A program made the position numbers and the translations under genes. Shown one piece after another: positions 1-4,865 of a stretch of DNA of 5,535 nt. Location of the stretch: NCBI GenBank assembly GCA_025928125.1, contig JAICKD010000274.1:1-5535 (forward strand), written 5' to 3'. Position 1 is the stretch's first letter. The number at the start of each line of letters is the position of its first letter. The notes under the pieces were generated by a model. That model was not told the origin of the DNA and did not search any database. It saw only the letters and a list, made by a program, of their open reading frames with translations. This stretch comes from Ktedonobacterales bacterium (lineage in GTDB: Bacteria > Chloroflexota > Ktedonobacteria > Ktedonobacterales > JADMIN01).

Positions 1-1100
1 GTACCGTAGGTCGCGTATTGCGCCTTGACCTGCTGACCCCAGCTGGTCAACGCTGGCCCGCTGTAGCTGTTAACCAGTGCTTCAACTGTACCCCACGTAT
101 CCCACGTCCAGGCGAGCGTGCCGTCAGCGCCCACACTAGATAGCCAAGCCCAGAATGTGGTCGCGAAGTTGGGGTCCGTGCAGCTATCGTCGTAGCAGTA
201 TGCTCCGAACTCATTGTTGAGGAGTGGAACCTGCGCCGCCGTTGGGCCAAAGTCGCTGTTCCAGGCGCTCGTGGACTGATGCGTGTTGCCTTTGTAGACA
301 TGAATCGCAGCCGCCAGGTTGTTGTCTGGGTCGGATGGGCGATGTGTCAGCCAGCCCGATGAGCCGCCCAGCGTGTTTGCCCAATCGATGCCCGAAAGCG
401 AAAGTACCCCGTGGAATCCAGCGCTGCGCACGGTAGAGACAAGCGCCTGCATCCCAATCGCGTTGAAGCCGCTATCTGACCCACCGTTGAGCCAAATATT
501 CCAACTGCTCGGATGCGGCTCGTTGTACAGGTCGAAAATTACATCGGTGCGCCCAGCAAACGTGGTCGCCACGCTCTGCCAGAATGCGCCGCTGTGGTCG
601 GCATCGGGCATTGCTTTGGTGCCAGAGGCTAGCTGCGAACCCGGCGCGTTCCATTGCAGATCCAGCTCCGGCGTAATGCCATTGCTGGTCAGCAACTTGA
701 CCATGGCTACAAATGCGTTGCGATAGTTAGCGCCGCTATAGGCCGCCGGGACGCCATTAATGCCCAGCCAGCAGTCTTCATTCATCGGCAGGCGGACGGC
801 GTTGACATGCGCCGACAATAGCCCATTGACGAAGGTCTGATCGCTGGGGCCGTCAAAGATTCCCCAGCCCTGTATGCAGGCGTATTCACCTCCGCTGTAG
901 TCTACGCCATGCAGAAAAACGGACCGATTCGATCCGTCAACCAGTGAGGCTCCTGACACCCGGAGGTTAGGGGCGACATCAGCGGCGCCAGCGCGTGGAT
1001 AACGAAGATTGAATCCAACCGCCGCGCCTGCGGCAGCGAGCACCAGGACCAATCCGACGGCTCCAATGACAAGAGAACGGTGGCGTGATCGATCACGCAT
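1..1100 (-). CDS. Secreted GH5-family cellulase (endoglucanase-like), C-terminus cut by window edge
   Basis: The frame is open from the ATG at 1100 to the left edge, giving 366 residues with no stop. The N-terminus has a basic stretch (MRDRSRHR), a hydrophobic segment at about residues 10-30 and an AGA|A signal-peptidase-like site near residue 39, so export or membrane anchoring is likely. The rest reads as a (beta/alpha)8 clan-A hydrolase of GH5 type. Visible motifs are the conserved Arg in VRLP (R103), the acid/base Glu in LYNEPHP (E194), His/Tyr in IHVY (H267, Y269), the nucleophile Glu in NNEFGAY (E297) and a late Trp-rich AWTWDTW (330-336). The family hydrolyses beta-1,4-glucans or related polysaccharides outside the cell; the exact substrate cannot be read here. 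Four cysteines (75, 110, 302, 307) could form disulfides. The catalytic domain seems almost complete at the edge, so what is missing is a short tail or a linker and binding module. The start is supported by GGAAGGAAGGA at 1107-1117, with 6 nt between AAGGA and ATG. Confidence 0.9.
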   Translation of the reverse strand, partial: MRDRSRHRSLVIGAVGLVLVLAAAGAAVGFNLRYPRAGAADVAPNLRVSGASLVDGSNRSVFLHGVDYSGGEYACIQGWGIFDGPSDQTFVNGLLSAHVNAVRLPMNEDCWLGINGVPAAYSGANYRNAFVAMVKLLTSNGITPELDLQWNAPGSQLASGTKAMPDADHSGAFWQSVATTFAGRTDVIFDLYNEPHPSSWNIWLNGGSDSGFNAIGMQALVSTVRSAGFHGVLSLSGIDWANTLGGSSGWLTHRPSDPDNNLAAAIHVYKGNTHQSTSAWNSDFGPTAAQVPLLNNEFGAYCYDDSCTDPNFATTFWAWLSSVGADGTLAWTWDTWGTVEALVNSYSGPALTSWGQQVKAQYATYG

Positions 1101-1145
1101 GGGGGATCCTTCCTTCCATGTATTCCTGACGCGGATCGGGCGATG

Positions 1146-1170
1146 GTTACGGCTGAACCTCAACCGTAAC
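1146..1170. promoter_or_regulatory. 25-bp near-perfect palindrome upstream of the cellulase (candidate operator or hairpin)
   Basis: The arms GTTACGG (1146-1152) and CCGTAAC (1164-1170) pair exactly. Inside them, TGA (1154-1156) and TCA (1160-1162) also pair, leaving one C/A mismatch and a 3-nt centre, so 10 of 11 positions match. It lies about 45 bp upstream of the cellulase start codon. No T-run follows it on the minus strand, so it resembles a repressor or activator site, or a leader hairpin, more than a terminator. Its role is inferred from position only. Confidence 0.5.
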
Positions 1171-1199
1171 TGTCTCTCGCTAGTTTACACAAGAAGGAA

Positions 1200-1230
1200 G
1201 GGGAGCATACCCAAATGGGCTACGCTCCCC
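1200..1230 (-). terminator. Hairpin terminator after the DUF3618-type gene
   Basis: GGGGAGC (1200-1206) pairs exactly with GCTCCCC (1224-1230). An inner CCC/GGG stem (1210-1212 with 1217-1219) closes an AAAT loop. Read on the minus strand, the hairpin is followed by a moderately T-rich stretch (TTCCTTCTTGTGT). It sits 34 nt after the stop codon of the upstream minus-strand gene and about 100 nt before the cellulase start, so it probably separates the operon from the cellulase. The T-tract is imperfect, so termination may be partial. Confidence 0.6.
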
Positions 1231-1263
1231 AATGTTCGCACCGGATTCTATTGTCTTTGGAGA

Positions 1264-2307
1264 CTATTCGCCTGCGCTGGAACCTCTTTCTACTCCTGCC
1301 TGCTGACTGCCGGGTTGGGGCTGTTGCTTTGCCATCTGATCGGTCGCTTCGGTAGCTGCGTACTTTGCCTTCTGAACTGTGTCCTCTGCAACCCCTTGAG
1401 CCTTCTGCACCACGGTATCGCGTGCATCACCCATCATCCGATCCTCAATGGGAGTCTCCGGGATCGCAAGGCCAACGATGGCGCCAAGAACGAGGGCGCC
1501 TCCAGCAAGGAGCAGCGGATTCTCGTTCCACGTGCGTTCGAACCATCCCTGCGCGCGTTGAGCCTGCACCTGGGTGTAGTCAGCCATGTCCCCTGCCTTG
1601 TCAGCCACATTGCCCATGGCGTCTTGGACCTGATTCCCGGCTTTTGACGCGGCATCCTGAACACGATCCGTCATCTGCTCGACGCGGTTATTGCCCTGGC
1701 CTTGTTGCTGATATCTGTAGTCGTTGCGGTAATACCCATTGCCGTAACGCCGATCATACCCGCGTGGCTTGCCGTACCGGTACTCCCACTCGCGGCGATC
1801 CGCAGCCTGGCGCCGCGCGCTGAACAGTAGCCATCCCATACCAATCGCGGTCAGCGCAACCGGGACAGGATTTTCGCGGATGGTATCCATCAGCGTTGAC
1901 CCGGTTTCTCTGGCTGTATCCGCCACATCGCCTGCCATTTCCTGCACCCTTCCGATGGTCGCGTCACGCGCCGCGTCTTTCGCTTGTGCCACGAGATTCT
2001 GCGGACTTAATCGGTCCTGGATCTCATCAATCGTTGAGCCCATCCTGGCGCGGGTATCTGCAATACCGTCGCGAATCTCGTCAGTGCTTTCATCCCCTGG
2101 CGAGTCGCTCGTTTCCCTTGTTTCCCTAACGACGTAATCATCGCGCGATGCCGACGTCATCCTGGCGGAGTCGTCGACTGTATCGCGAGCCGAACTTAGG
2201 TTCTCGCGCATACTCTCCGCGTTGCGTCCCGCGATTTCCTGGCTCTCTTCAAACGTTATGCCAGGCTCGTCGCGCTGTTGCTCTATGTCGTCTGATCTTT
2301 CGCCCAT
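1264..2307 (-). CDS. DUF3618-type two-TM membrane protein with amphipathic repeats
   Basis: This is a 347-residue protein. Residues 1-73 are acidic and probably disordered. Residues 74-120 resemble the DUF3618 signature (TDEIRDGIADTRARMGSTID, then DRLSPQNLVAQAKDAARD). A first hydrophobic segment follows ENPVP at 147-163. A linker rich in Arg, Tyr and Gly spans about 172-200. Residues 214-246 are three amphipathic 11-residue units (starting D214, N225, D236). A second hydrophobic segment after ENPLLL (264-283) ends with an AIPETP boundary, as in YqjD/ElaB-like DUF883 proteins. The C-terminus (292-330) is another Lys/Asp/Ala-rich amphipathic helix. The family has no settled function; it is thought to be membrane-associated, possibly linked to envelope or stress physiology. 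The ATG at 2307 has an excellent TAAGGAGGA ribosome site, and the gene overlaps the upstream holin-like gene by 25 nt. It is the last gene of the operon. The DUF3618 assignment rests on motif memory and is fairly secure; function is unknown. Confidence 0.87.
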   Translation of the reverse strand: MGERSDDIEQQRDEPGITFEESQEIAGRNAESMRENLSSARDTVDDSARMTSASRDDYVVRETRETSDSPGDESTDEIRDGIADTRARMGSTIDEIQDRLSPQNLVAQAKDAARDATIGRVQEMAGDVADTARETGSTLMDTIRENPVPVALTAIGMGWLLFSARRQAADRREWEYRYGKPRGYDRRYGNGYYRNDYRYQQQGQGNNRVEQMTDRVQDAASKAGNQVQDAMGNVADKAGDMADYTQVQAQRAQGWFERTWNENPLLLAGGALVLGAIVGLAIPETPIEDRMMGDARDTVVQKAQGVAEDTVQKAKYAATEATDQMAKQQPQPGSQQAGVERGSSAGE

Positions 2308-2693
2308 GCGACATCCTCCTTAAGTGTATCCACCGTCTGCTGCGGGGTCAGCTGAGTTCGCTTCAGCGCAGCTATGCCACGCTGTATAAGGATGAATCCC
2401 ACTACAGCGGCGAGCACGCCCACGATGAGGAAACTCAGCCATACCGGCAACGCAAAGAGGCTAATCAGACCATAGACTAGCGCCCCAAGCAGAAAGAGAT
2501 ACCCGCCGTACGCGACAGCGCCGCCTGCGGCAAGCATGCCCATGTTCTTGCCAATGTCTGTGGCCTTATCGGTCACTTCACGTCGGGCAAGCTGGAATTC
2601 CTGGCGAATTAACCGACTCATATCCTGAGTGAGTCTGGCGAACAGATCACCCAGAGACGCCTCTTGTGGTCTTTGTCGAGCTTCCATACCCAT
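2283..2693 (-). CDS. Holin-X/DUF1469-like phage holin family membrane protein
   Basis: This is a 136-residue protein. An N-terminal amphipathic helix (SLGDLFARLTQDMSRLIRQE, then FQLARREVTDKA, about residues 13-44) is typical of the 'phage holin family' (putative actinobacterial holin-X, PF07332). Two hydrophobic segments follow, at about 53-81 and 84-105, separated by a short LPVW turn. The tail is charged (KRTQLTPQQTVDTLKEDVAWAKDQ). Despite the name, chromosomal members are usually inner-membrane proteins of unknown role, and no lysis genes are nearby. The frame is open upstream to an ATG at 2741, but the ATG at 2693 is chosen because AGGAGGG (2700-2706) sits 6 nt before it. The gene starts 68 nt after the LEA-like gene stops, and its end overlaps the DUF3618-type gene, which fits one operon and membrane co-function. 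Confidence 0.88.
   Translation of the reverse strand: MGMEARQRPQEASLGDLFARLTQDMSRLIRQEFQLARREVTDKATDIGKNMGMLAAGGAVAYGGYLFLLGALVYGLISLFALPVWLSFLIVGVLAAVVGFILIQRGIAALKRTQLTPQQTVDTLKEDVAWAKDQTT
2314..2322 (-). promoter_or_regulatory. Strong Shine-Dalgarno of the DUF3618-type gene, inside the upstream coding region
   Basis: Read on the minus strand this is TAAGGAGGA, close to the full anti-16S consensus, placed 6 nt before the ATG at 2307. It lies within the last codons of the holin-like gene, whose stop codon is 22 nt beyond this start. Ribosomes finishing the upstream gene could re-initiate here, so translational coupling is likely. Confidence 0.75.
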
Positions 2694-2699
2694 AGCTCT

Positions 2700-2706
2700 C
2701 CCTCCT
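2700..2706 (-). promoter_or_regulatory. Shine-Dalgarno fixing the start of the holin-like gene
   Basis: AGGAGGG on the minus strand is separated by 6 nt (AGAGCT) from the ATG at 2693. This favours that codon over the in-frame ATG 48 nt upstream, which would place this ribosome site inside the coding region. A second ATG two codons downstream (2687) is possible but less well spaced. Confidence 0.75.
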
Positions 2707-2761
2707 GAGAGGCCCAAAAGTCGTATGCGACTTCGGCGCACTCCATGCGTCGGATCTGCTG

Positions 2762-3409
2762 CTAACGCTGGGTGGTCTGGGGATTCACATCCGGCGATCC
2801 GGTCTGTTCATCCCAGTAGCGGCTCGCGGGACGATAGCCAGCGCCATAGTCATTGCCATAGCGCGGATCCCGCCGATAGGGTTGATAACTTGAGCGATTG
2901 CTCAGGTGAAACTCGCCCTTCGGCCCGCCGCTAGATCGCGCTTGCACCCCGTTGCTCTTAAGGAATCGCGCAGCAAGCAAACCAGCGACAAAAGCCCCGC
3001 CAAGGGCCAGCGCTGGCTCACGTCGCGCCCAATCTTCCACCTCGTTCACAATCTGACGCACGTTGTGACCTCGCAGATACTGCGATAGTCGCTCTACCTG
3101 GTTTGCGGCCTGATCCGCAACGCCCGCGTACGACGATGTTTGATCGCTCTGGCGCAGTTTGTCGCCCATATCAGAGATCGCCGACGAAACGACATGCAAT
3201 CCTTGCGCCGTCTGATCTTTGCGGGTGGCCAACTGGCTCCTGGCAGCATCCTTTGCCTGATCCGTCACCTGTGTCGCCGCCTGCTTTGCCTGGTCGGCGA
3301 CCGCCCCGGCCGAGCGTTTTGCCTGATCCGAGTTGGTAGCATCCTGCGTTCCCGTGGACCTGGCGGCTGCCACATCCTGGTTTTGGTAGTTCGAGTCCTT
3401 AGCAGTCAA
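2762..3409 (-). CDS. One-TM protein with three exact 11-residue LEA-like repeats
   Basis: This is a 215-residue protein. The N-terminus is hydrophilic and rich in Ala, Gln and Asp. Residues 28-60 are three consecutive 11-mers, each opening with DQAK (D28, D39, D50), the periodicity of group 3 LEA proteins. Residues 62-130 are an amphipathic helical region ending EVEDWARREP. One hydrophobic segment (132-150, LALGGAFVAGLLAARFLKS) follows, as in DUF883/YqjD-like proteins. The tail (about 172-200) is rich in Arg, Tyr and Gly (YRRDPRYGNDYGAGYR). A membrane-tethered protective or scaffolding protein is plausible but inferred; I recognise no named family with certainty. The start is TTG at 3409: a GAGGAG ribosome site lies 6 nt upstream, and the next in-frame Met is residue 81. 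It is the first gene of the operon. Reading-frame quality and neighbours make it a real gene. Confidence 0.85.
   Translation of the reverse strand: MTAKDSNYQNQDVAAARSTGTQDATNSDQAKRSAGAVADQAKQAATQVTDQAKDAARSQLATRKDQTAQGLHVVSSAISDMGDKLRQSDQTSSYAGVADQAANQVERLSQYLRGHNVRQIVNEVEDWARREPALALGGAFVAGLLAARFLKSNGVQARSSGGPKGEFHLSNRSSYQPYRRDPRYGNDYGAGYRPASRYWDEQTGSPDVNPQTTQR
3230..3328 (-). repeat. Three in-frame 33-bp units encoding DQAK 11-mers
   Basis: The 99 bp encode three adjacent 11-residue units that align without gaps: DQAKRSAGAVA, DQAKQAATQVT and DQAKDAARSQL. The DQAK start is invariant and later positions keep small, polar residues. The DNA has diverged more than the protein, which suggests an old duplication kept by selection for helix periodicity. 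Confidence 0.8.
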
Positions 3410-3415
3410 GCGAGT

Positions 3416-3423
3416 CTCCTCTC
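3416..3423 (-). promoter_or_regulatory. Shine-Dalgarno fixing the TTG start of the LEA-like gene
   Basis: GAGAGGAG on the minus strand lies 6 nt upstream of the TTG at 3409. There is no in-frame ATG or GTG with comparable support nearby, so this site is the main reason for accepting the rare start codon. It abuts the 11-bp tandem repeat in the leader. Confidence 0.7.
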
Positions 3424-3444
3424 ATTGGCTCTTCATTGGCTCTT
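3423..3444. repeat. Perfect tandem 11-bp duplication in the operon leader
   Basis: CATTGGCTCTT occurs twice back to back (3423-3433 and 3434-3444), with no mismatch. On the transcribed strand it reads AAGAGCCAATG twice, immediately upstream of the ribosome site of the TTG-started gene. It could be a slippage duplication or a paired binding site for a protein or RNA. Confidence 0.8.
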
Positions 3445-3510
3445 GTCTCATCCTTTCCGAAGACCACTAGCGCCATGCGCCAAATCCTGTCAGCGTCAGG
3501 CCACGAGTGC

Positions 3511-3523
3511 GTCTATCGTAGAC
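3511..3523. promoter_or_regulatory. Short palindrome near the predicted operon start point
   Basis: GTCTA and TAGAC flank a 3-nt TCG centre exactly. The site lies just downstream of the predicted minus-strand -10 box, so a protein bound here could block initiation. It is short enough to occur by chance, and its role is inferred only from position. Confidence 0.3.
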
Positions 3524-3530
3524 ATAAACG

Positions 3531-3539
3531 ATAATAGCA
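3531..3539 (-). promoter_or_regulatory. Candidate extended -10 promoter of the three-gene membrane operon
   Basis: On the minus strand this reads TGCTATTAT, a TGn extension followed by a 5/6 match to TATAAT. No good -35 box lies at 16-18 nt, which is acceptable for an extended -10 promoter. Transcription would begin near 3524, leaving a leader of roughly 115 nt that includes the tandem 11-bp repeat. Confidence 0.4.
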
Positions 3540-3564
3540 ACTTCCGTACCCTCGGGGAGAAGAT

Positions 3565-3759
3565 ATGCGGGAGAATCACAAAGATGCCCAGGACGGGGAA
3601 ACGCTCACCTACCGCATTGCATCCTTGCGGGCGGACATGCGGCAATATGAGCGTTTTATTCGTGGCTCTACTGATCTATCTATGCTTGTCTCAGGTAAAT
3701 CATCCCGTCGCGAACCTGTACGTCATATCGCGGCTGGGAGAACGTGGCTGGGCCGGTGA
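3565..3759 (+). CDS. Possible small hypothetical protein, convergent with the Rieske gene
   Basis: This 64-codon frame starts with ATG 5 nt after GGGGAG (3554-3559), a credible ribosome site. The first 45 or so residues look protein-like: a charged start, then an amphipathic helix (LTYRIASLRADMRQYERFIR). The first two dozen codons favour G or C at the third position. The last 80 nt overlap the 3' end of the convergent Rieske gene, and the peptide there (SSRREPVRHIAAGRTWLGR) looks like antisense translation. I recognise no family, signal peptide or TM segment. It is either a genuine small gene whose end has run into its neighbour, or a chance frame behind a purine-rich stretch. A GATAAT box at 3530-3535 could serve as its -10, without a clear -35. 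Confidence 0.4.
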   Translation: MRENHKDAQDGETLTYRIASLRADMRQYERFIRGSTDLSMLVSGKSSRREPVRHIAAGRTWLGR

Positions 3760-4597
3760 TCGCCTTTCCGTCGCGCATGCGGAACCGCGAGCCATGCCAC
3801 GGACACTGCACAACATCCCCTTGCAGTTCGCCTTCGTCGAGCGGGCCGCCCGCATGCGAACAGGTTGAGGCGATGGCGGCATATTTCGTACCAAGCTTCA
3901 CCAATACCACTGGGACACCCGCAACTTCCACACGGCGAAGCGTGTTATCTGGCAACTCAGCTACGGGCAGAGCAGCAACAAAGTCGTGGCTTCCTTCCTG
4001 CCATGCGACATGGTTCACCCCGGTTCCTTTGCCAAAGACCATGTCGCCACCGAGGTATGCCGCTACAAATACGCTGACTATCGCGATGAAGCCCAAAATT
4101 GCCGCCGCGACGCTCTCACCGGAGGGATCCGCCAGGCGAAGGAAGAAGGAAACAATGTACAGGATGAGCGCCAGCGAATTCAGCCCGGCATGATACAGCC
4201 CAACGGTGCGCTCTGCGCCATACGAATCGCTCCAGTCGGCCAGCCCAGTGACCGCCGCCGCGATGGCCGCGAGTATACCGATCAGCACGGCTATTTCAGC
4301 GCCACGGGCAGCCCAGCTGTTCGCGTCAGGTGAGGCGAGCCAGACAATGTCAAAGATGACTGCCAGCAGCCATGCGCCTATCGGCACATCGGTGATCGCC
4401 GGGTGGAGAGGGTGGCCGAGCCAGGTGCCGTGTAACAGCGATTTGAAGCGCCGTGGTGGCTTGCGGTTTGATCCGATGACTGCCTTGACGCCGTTCTGCA
4501 AGACTTCACTAATCCGATCCGTCAATGTCGGAGACTCGGATGGTAACTCGGGTTCAGGATTATCATGCGTCGTGGCATTATCTGAAATTTCGCGCAT
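3680..4597 (-). CDS. DUF2231 membrane domain fused to Rieske [2Fe-2S] domain
   Basis: This is a 305-residue protein. After a polar N-terminus (1-50), the DUF2231 signature appears as HGTWLGHPLHPAITDVPIGA (56-75). Hydrophobic helices follow at about 73-88, 99-120, 138-156 and 164-183, with a conserved-looking His at 136. The C-terminal Rieske domain (about 196-305) has C246-x-H248, 16 residues, then C265-x2-H268 (TCSHAGG and CPWHGS), which binds a [2Fe-2S] cluster through two Cys and two His. It lacks the extra disulfide cysteines of bc1/b6f Rieske proteins, so it resembles the lower-potential ferredoxin type of ring-hydroxylating dioxygenases. The protein is probably a membrane-bound electron carrier; its partner is unknown. 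The frame is open to 5068, but the ATG at 4597 is chosen because AAAGGGGG (4605-4612) lies 7 nt upstream, the domain starts there, and the longer version would span the regulator's promoter and gene. It is transcribed divergently from the regulator. Confidence 0.93.
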   Translation of the reverse strand: MREISDNATTHDNPEPELPSESPTLTDRISEVLQNGVKAVIGSNRKPPRRFKSLLHGTWLGHPLHPAITDVPIGAWLLAVIFDIVWLASPDANSWAARGAEIAVLIGILAAIAAAVTGLADWSDSYGAERTVGLYHAGLNSLALILYIVSFFLRLADPSGESVAAAILGFIAIVSVFVAAYLGGDMVFGKGTGVNHVAWQEGSHDFVAALPVAELPDNTLRRVEVAGVPVVLVKLGTKYAAIASTCSHAGGPLDEGELQGDVVQCPWHGSRFRMRDGKAITGPATFSQPRYDVQVRDGMIYLRQA

Positions 4598-4604
4598 TCC
4601 TATG

Positions 4605-4612
4605 CCCCCTTT
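4605..4612 (-). promoter_or_regulatory. Shine-Dalgarno fixing the start of the DUF2231-Rieske gene
   Basis: AAAGGGGG on the minus strand is 7 nt before the ATG at 4597. It decides against in-frame upstream starts that would read through the divergent promoter region and antisense to the regulator gene. Confidence 0.7.
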
Positions 4613-4682
4613 CAGGCAGCTATTCTTCCGCCGCTGGTGTGTTCTTTCGCAGTCAGCGCCTGTTGACGTTGTCTCATATAGA

Positions 4683-4711
4683 CCTATACCTGAATTCGCC
4701 ATATTTGTCAA
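4683..4711 (-). promoter_or_regulatory. Promoter of the DUF2231-Rieske gene
   Basis: On the minus strand a perfect TTGACA -35 box (4706-4711) is followed by a 17-nt spacer and TATAGG (4683-4688, 4/6 match). Transcription would start near 4676, giving a leader of about 80 nt before the ATG at 4597. The -35 box lies within the left arm of the inverted repeat. Confidence 0.65.
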
Positions 4712-4738
4712 TATTTCATTATACTTATTTGACAAATA
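4702..4738. repeat. 10-bp inverted repeat holding both divergent -35 boxes
   Basis: TATTTGTCAA (4702-4711) and TTGACAAATA (4729-4738) are exact reverse complements separated by a 17-nt AT-rich centre. The outward TTGACA halves serve as -35 boxes on opposite strands. The match extends 4 bp past each -35 box (AATA), which a promoter alone does not require, so the arms may also be operator half-sites for the adjacent regulator. That second role is inferred. Confidence 0.75.
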
Positions 4739-4757
4739 AAATCGTGCGGAATATGCT
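4729..4757 (+). promoter_or_regulatory. Promoter of the winged-helix regulator gene
   Basis: A perfect TTGACA -35 box (4729-4734) is followed by a 17-nt spacer and TATGCT (4752-4757, 4/6 match to TATAAT). Transcription would start near 4764, giving a leader of about 100 nt. The -35 box lies in the right arm of the inverted repeat, which suggests autoregulation. Confidence 0.65.
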
Positions 4758-4838
4758 ATCACTGATGGTCTGCATATGTCATCGCAGCTTGTGCGCCCTC
4801 CCCTCCGCCTATAGATTCGGCAGCAGGTTTCAATGTAC

Positions 4839-4853
4839 CTGGCGCCGTGCCAG
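4839..4853 (+). promoter_or_regulatory. Small hairpin abutting the regulator's ribosome site
   Basis: CTGGC and GCCAG pair around a 5-nt GCCGT loop, and the AAGGAG ribosome site begins at the next base. A stem so close to the ribosome site could modulate translation, but five base pairs is weak evidence. Confidence 0.25.
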
Positions 4854-4865
4854 AAGGAGCGTCTC

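Noticed and set aside
1182..1187. TAAACT as a -10 box for the cellulase (minus strand)
   Set aside because: It matches the consensus only partly, and the correctly spaced -35 position falls inside the terminator hairpin with no resemblance to TTGACA.
1009..1647. Long plus-strand frame spanning the cellulase start and the DUF3618-type gene
   Set aside because: It lies opposite two well-supported minus-strand genes and crosses the terminator hairpin. The peptide is Cys/Leu-rich with no recognisable domain.
2283..2693. Phage lysis cassette or prophage remnant
   Set aside because: The holin-X family name is historical. No endolysin, spanin, structural phage gene, integrase or attachment repeat is present in the window.
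2694..2741. Upstream ATG for the holin-like gene
   Set aside because: The 16 extra residues would place a well-spaced AGGAGGG inside the coding region; the ATG at 2693 uses it directly.
3423..3444. CRISPR-like repeat
   Set aside because: There are only two adjacent 11-bp units with no spacers and no cas genes.
3140..3868. Plus-strand frame of 242 codons
   Set aside because: It is antisense to the LEA-like gene and to the Rieske gene end, crosses the operon promoter region, and shows no domain.
4833..4865. Upstream ATG for the regulator
   Set aside because: No ribosome site precedes it, while AAGGAG lies 6 nt before the ATG at 4866.
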